This document shows, in pieces, positions 5,579 to 6,255 of a stretch of 6,255 nt of DNA. This stretch comes from Burkholderiaceae bacterium. GTDB taxonomy: Bacteria; Pseudomonadota; Gammaproteobacteria; Burkholderiales; Burkholderiaceae. Numbering within the stretch: position 1 is the stretch's first letter; each line of letters starts with the position of its first letter. The notes under the pieces were generated by a model, which did no database searches, was not told the origin of the DNA, and worked only from the letters and a program-made list of their open reading frames with translations. The position numbers were made by a program, and so were the translations under genes. The DNA lies in contig JAGOCV010000245.1 in the NCBI GenBank assembly GCA_017998575.1, forward strand, positions 1 to 6,255, written 5' to 3'.

Positions 5579-6255
5579 CACGCTTCCTCCGCGTTGGGCA
5601 ATGCCAGGCGCGAGGCGTCCTGCTCGGTTTCCTCGATGCGCGGGCGGTTGCCGTTCATGCGCAGGATGGCCTCGGTGTCGATATCTCCGGTCACGTAGAC
5701 GCCGTCGAAGCACGAGGCGTCGAAGCCGTCGAGCTTCTTGTTGAGCGAGCCGATGGCCTTCTTCATCGCGTCCACGTCCTGATAGATGAGCGCGTCGCAG
5801 CCGATGATCTGGCGCACCTCCTCCACCGTGCGGCCATGAGCCACGAGCTCGTCCTTGGTCGGCATATCGATGCCGTAGACGTTGGGAAAGCGCACCGGCG
5901 GCGCGGCGCTGGCGAGGTAGACCTTCTTCGCGCCCGCATCGCGCGCCATCTGCACGATCTCGCGGCTGGTGGTACCGCGCACGATCGAATCGTCGACCAG
6001 CAACACGTTGCGGCCCTTGAACTCGCTGCCGATCACGTTGAGCTTCTGGCGCACCGACTTCTTGCGCACGCCCTGGCCCGGCATGATGAATGTGCGGCCG
6101 ACGTAGCGGTTCTTCACGAAACCTTCGCGGTACGGCACGCCCAGCAGGTGCGCCACCTGCGTGGCACTGGGGCGGCTCGATTCAGGGATGGGAATCACCA
6201 CGTCGATCTCGCTGGGCGGCACCGTTGAGACCACGCGCTTGGCCAGCGTTTCGCC
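5578..6255 (-). CDS. purF: Amidophosphoribosyltransferase, C-terminal part (cut by window edge)
   Basis: PurF catalyses the committed step of purine synthesis: PRPP plus glutamine gives 5-phosphoribosylamine, glutamate and pyrophosphate. The last 225 residues are visible; the N-terminal glutaminase domain with its catalytic Cys lies beyond the edge. The fragment opens with [14 protein letters not shown] in the same frame. It contains [33 protein letters not shown], and the PRPP-binding loop [13 protein letters not shown] (5968-6006). The tail [11 protein letters not shown] matches the family C-terminus. The GTG at 6232-6234 is an internal valine, not a start. The stop TGA shares its last base with the metZ ATG, so the two are cotranscribed and probably translationally coupled. 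Confidence 0.97.
   Translation of the reverse strand, partial: GETLAKRVVSTVPPSEIDVVIPIPESSRPSATQVAHLLGVPYREGFVKNRYVGRTFIMPGQGVRKKSVRQKLNVIGSEFKGRNVLLVDDSIVRGTTSREIVQMARDAGAKKVYLASAAPPVRFPNVYGIDMPTKDELVAHGRTVEEVRQIIGCDALIYQDVDAMKKAIGSLNKKLDGFDASCFDGVYVTGDIDTEAILRMNGNRPRIEETEQDASRLALPNAEEA
5583..5590 (-). promoter_or_regulatory. Shine-Dalgarno of metZ
   Basis: The - strand reads GGAGGAAGCGTG immediately before the ATG, inside the last codons of purF. It decides the metZ start against the longer open frame that begins at 5713. Confidence 0.8.

Noticed and set aside
5579..5713. Longer N-terminus for metZ starting at 5713
   Set aside because: The extension lies inside purF, is arginine- and proline-rich without family similarity, and ignores the good Shine-Dalgarno and TGATG overlap at 5578.
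6232..6234. GTG as a start for the purF segment
   Set aside because: The frame stays open and conserved upstream to the window edge (GETLAKR), so this is an internal valine codon.

Overview
The window looks like chromosomal DNA of a high-GC betaproteobacterium of the order Burkholderiales. A Comamonadaceae-like host is the best fit, based on the GluRS and MetZ sequences as I remember these families. Supporting signs are strongly GC-ending codons, an orphan Bug-family periplasmic binding protein, and a purF-metZ-gltX run. No alignment was run, so the family-level placement is inference.

Layout from left to right. Positions 1-225 hold no secure gene. A radical-SAM RNA methyltransferase of the RlmN/Cfr family lies on the + strand (226-1299). 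It converges, with a 28-base gap and no visible terminator, on an orphan Bug/TctC-type solute-binding protein on the - strand (1328-2299). Upstream of the Bug gene is about 260 bases of non-coding DNA (2300-2559), rich in inverted and direct repeats. A clear intrinsic terminator (2560-2584) then marks the end of a minus-strand operon filling the rest of the window.

Read in its own direction, that operon is purF (3' part only, cut by the window edge), metZ, gltX, tRNA-Ala(GGC), tRNA-Glu(TTC), tRNA-Asp(GTC), terminator. The protein genes are packed tightly: the purF stop and metZ start share one base (TGATG), and the metZ stop directly abuts the gltX start (TAAATG). A candidate sigma70 promoter with a GC-rich discriminator overlaps the end of gltX and could drive the tRNAs separately.

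The operon joins the first committed step of purine synthesis (PurF), sulfur incorporation into homocysteine for methionine (MetZ), glutamyl-tRNA synthesis (GltX) and one of GltX's own substrates, tRNA-Glu. Most of the window is ordinary housekeeping DNA. The parts most worth a second look are the repeat-rich leader at 2404-2481, the synthetase/cognate-tRNA arrangement with its internal promoter, and the divergent RlmN paralog with a full catalytic set. I see no mobile element, CRISPR array or defence system.
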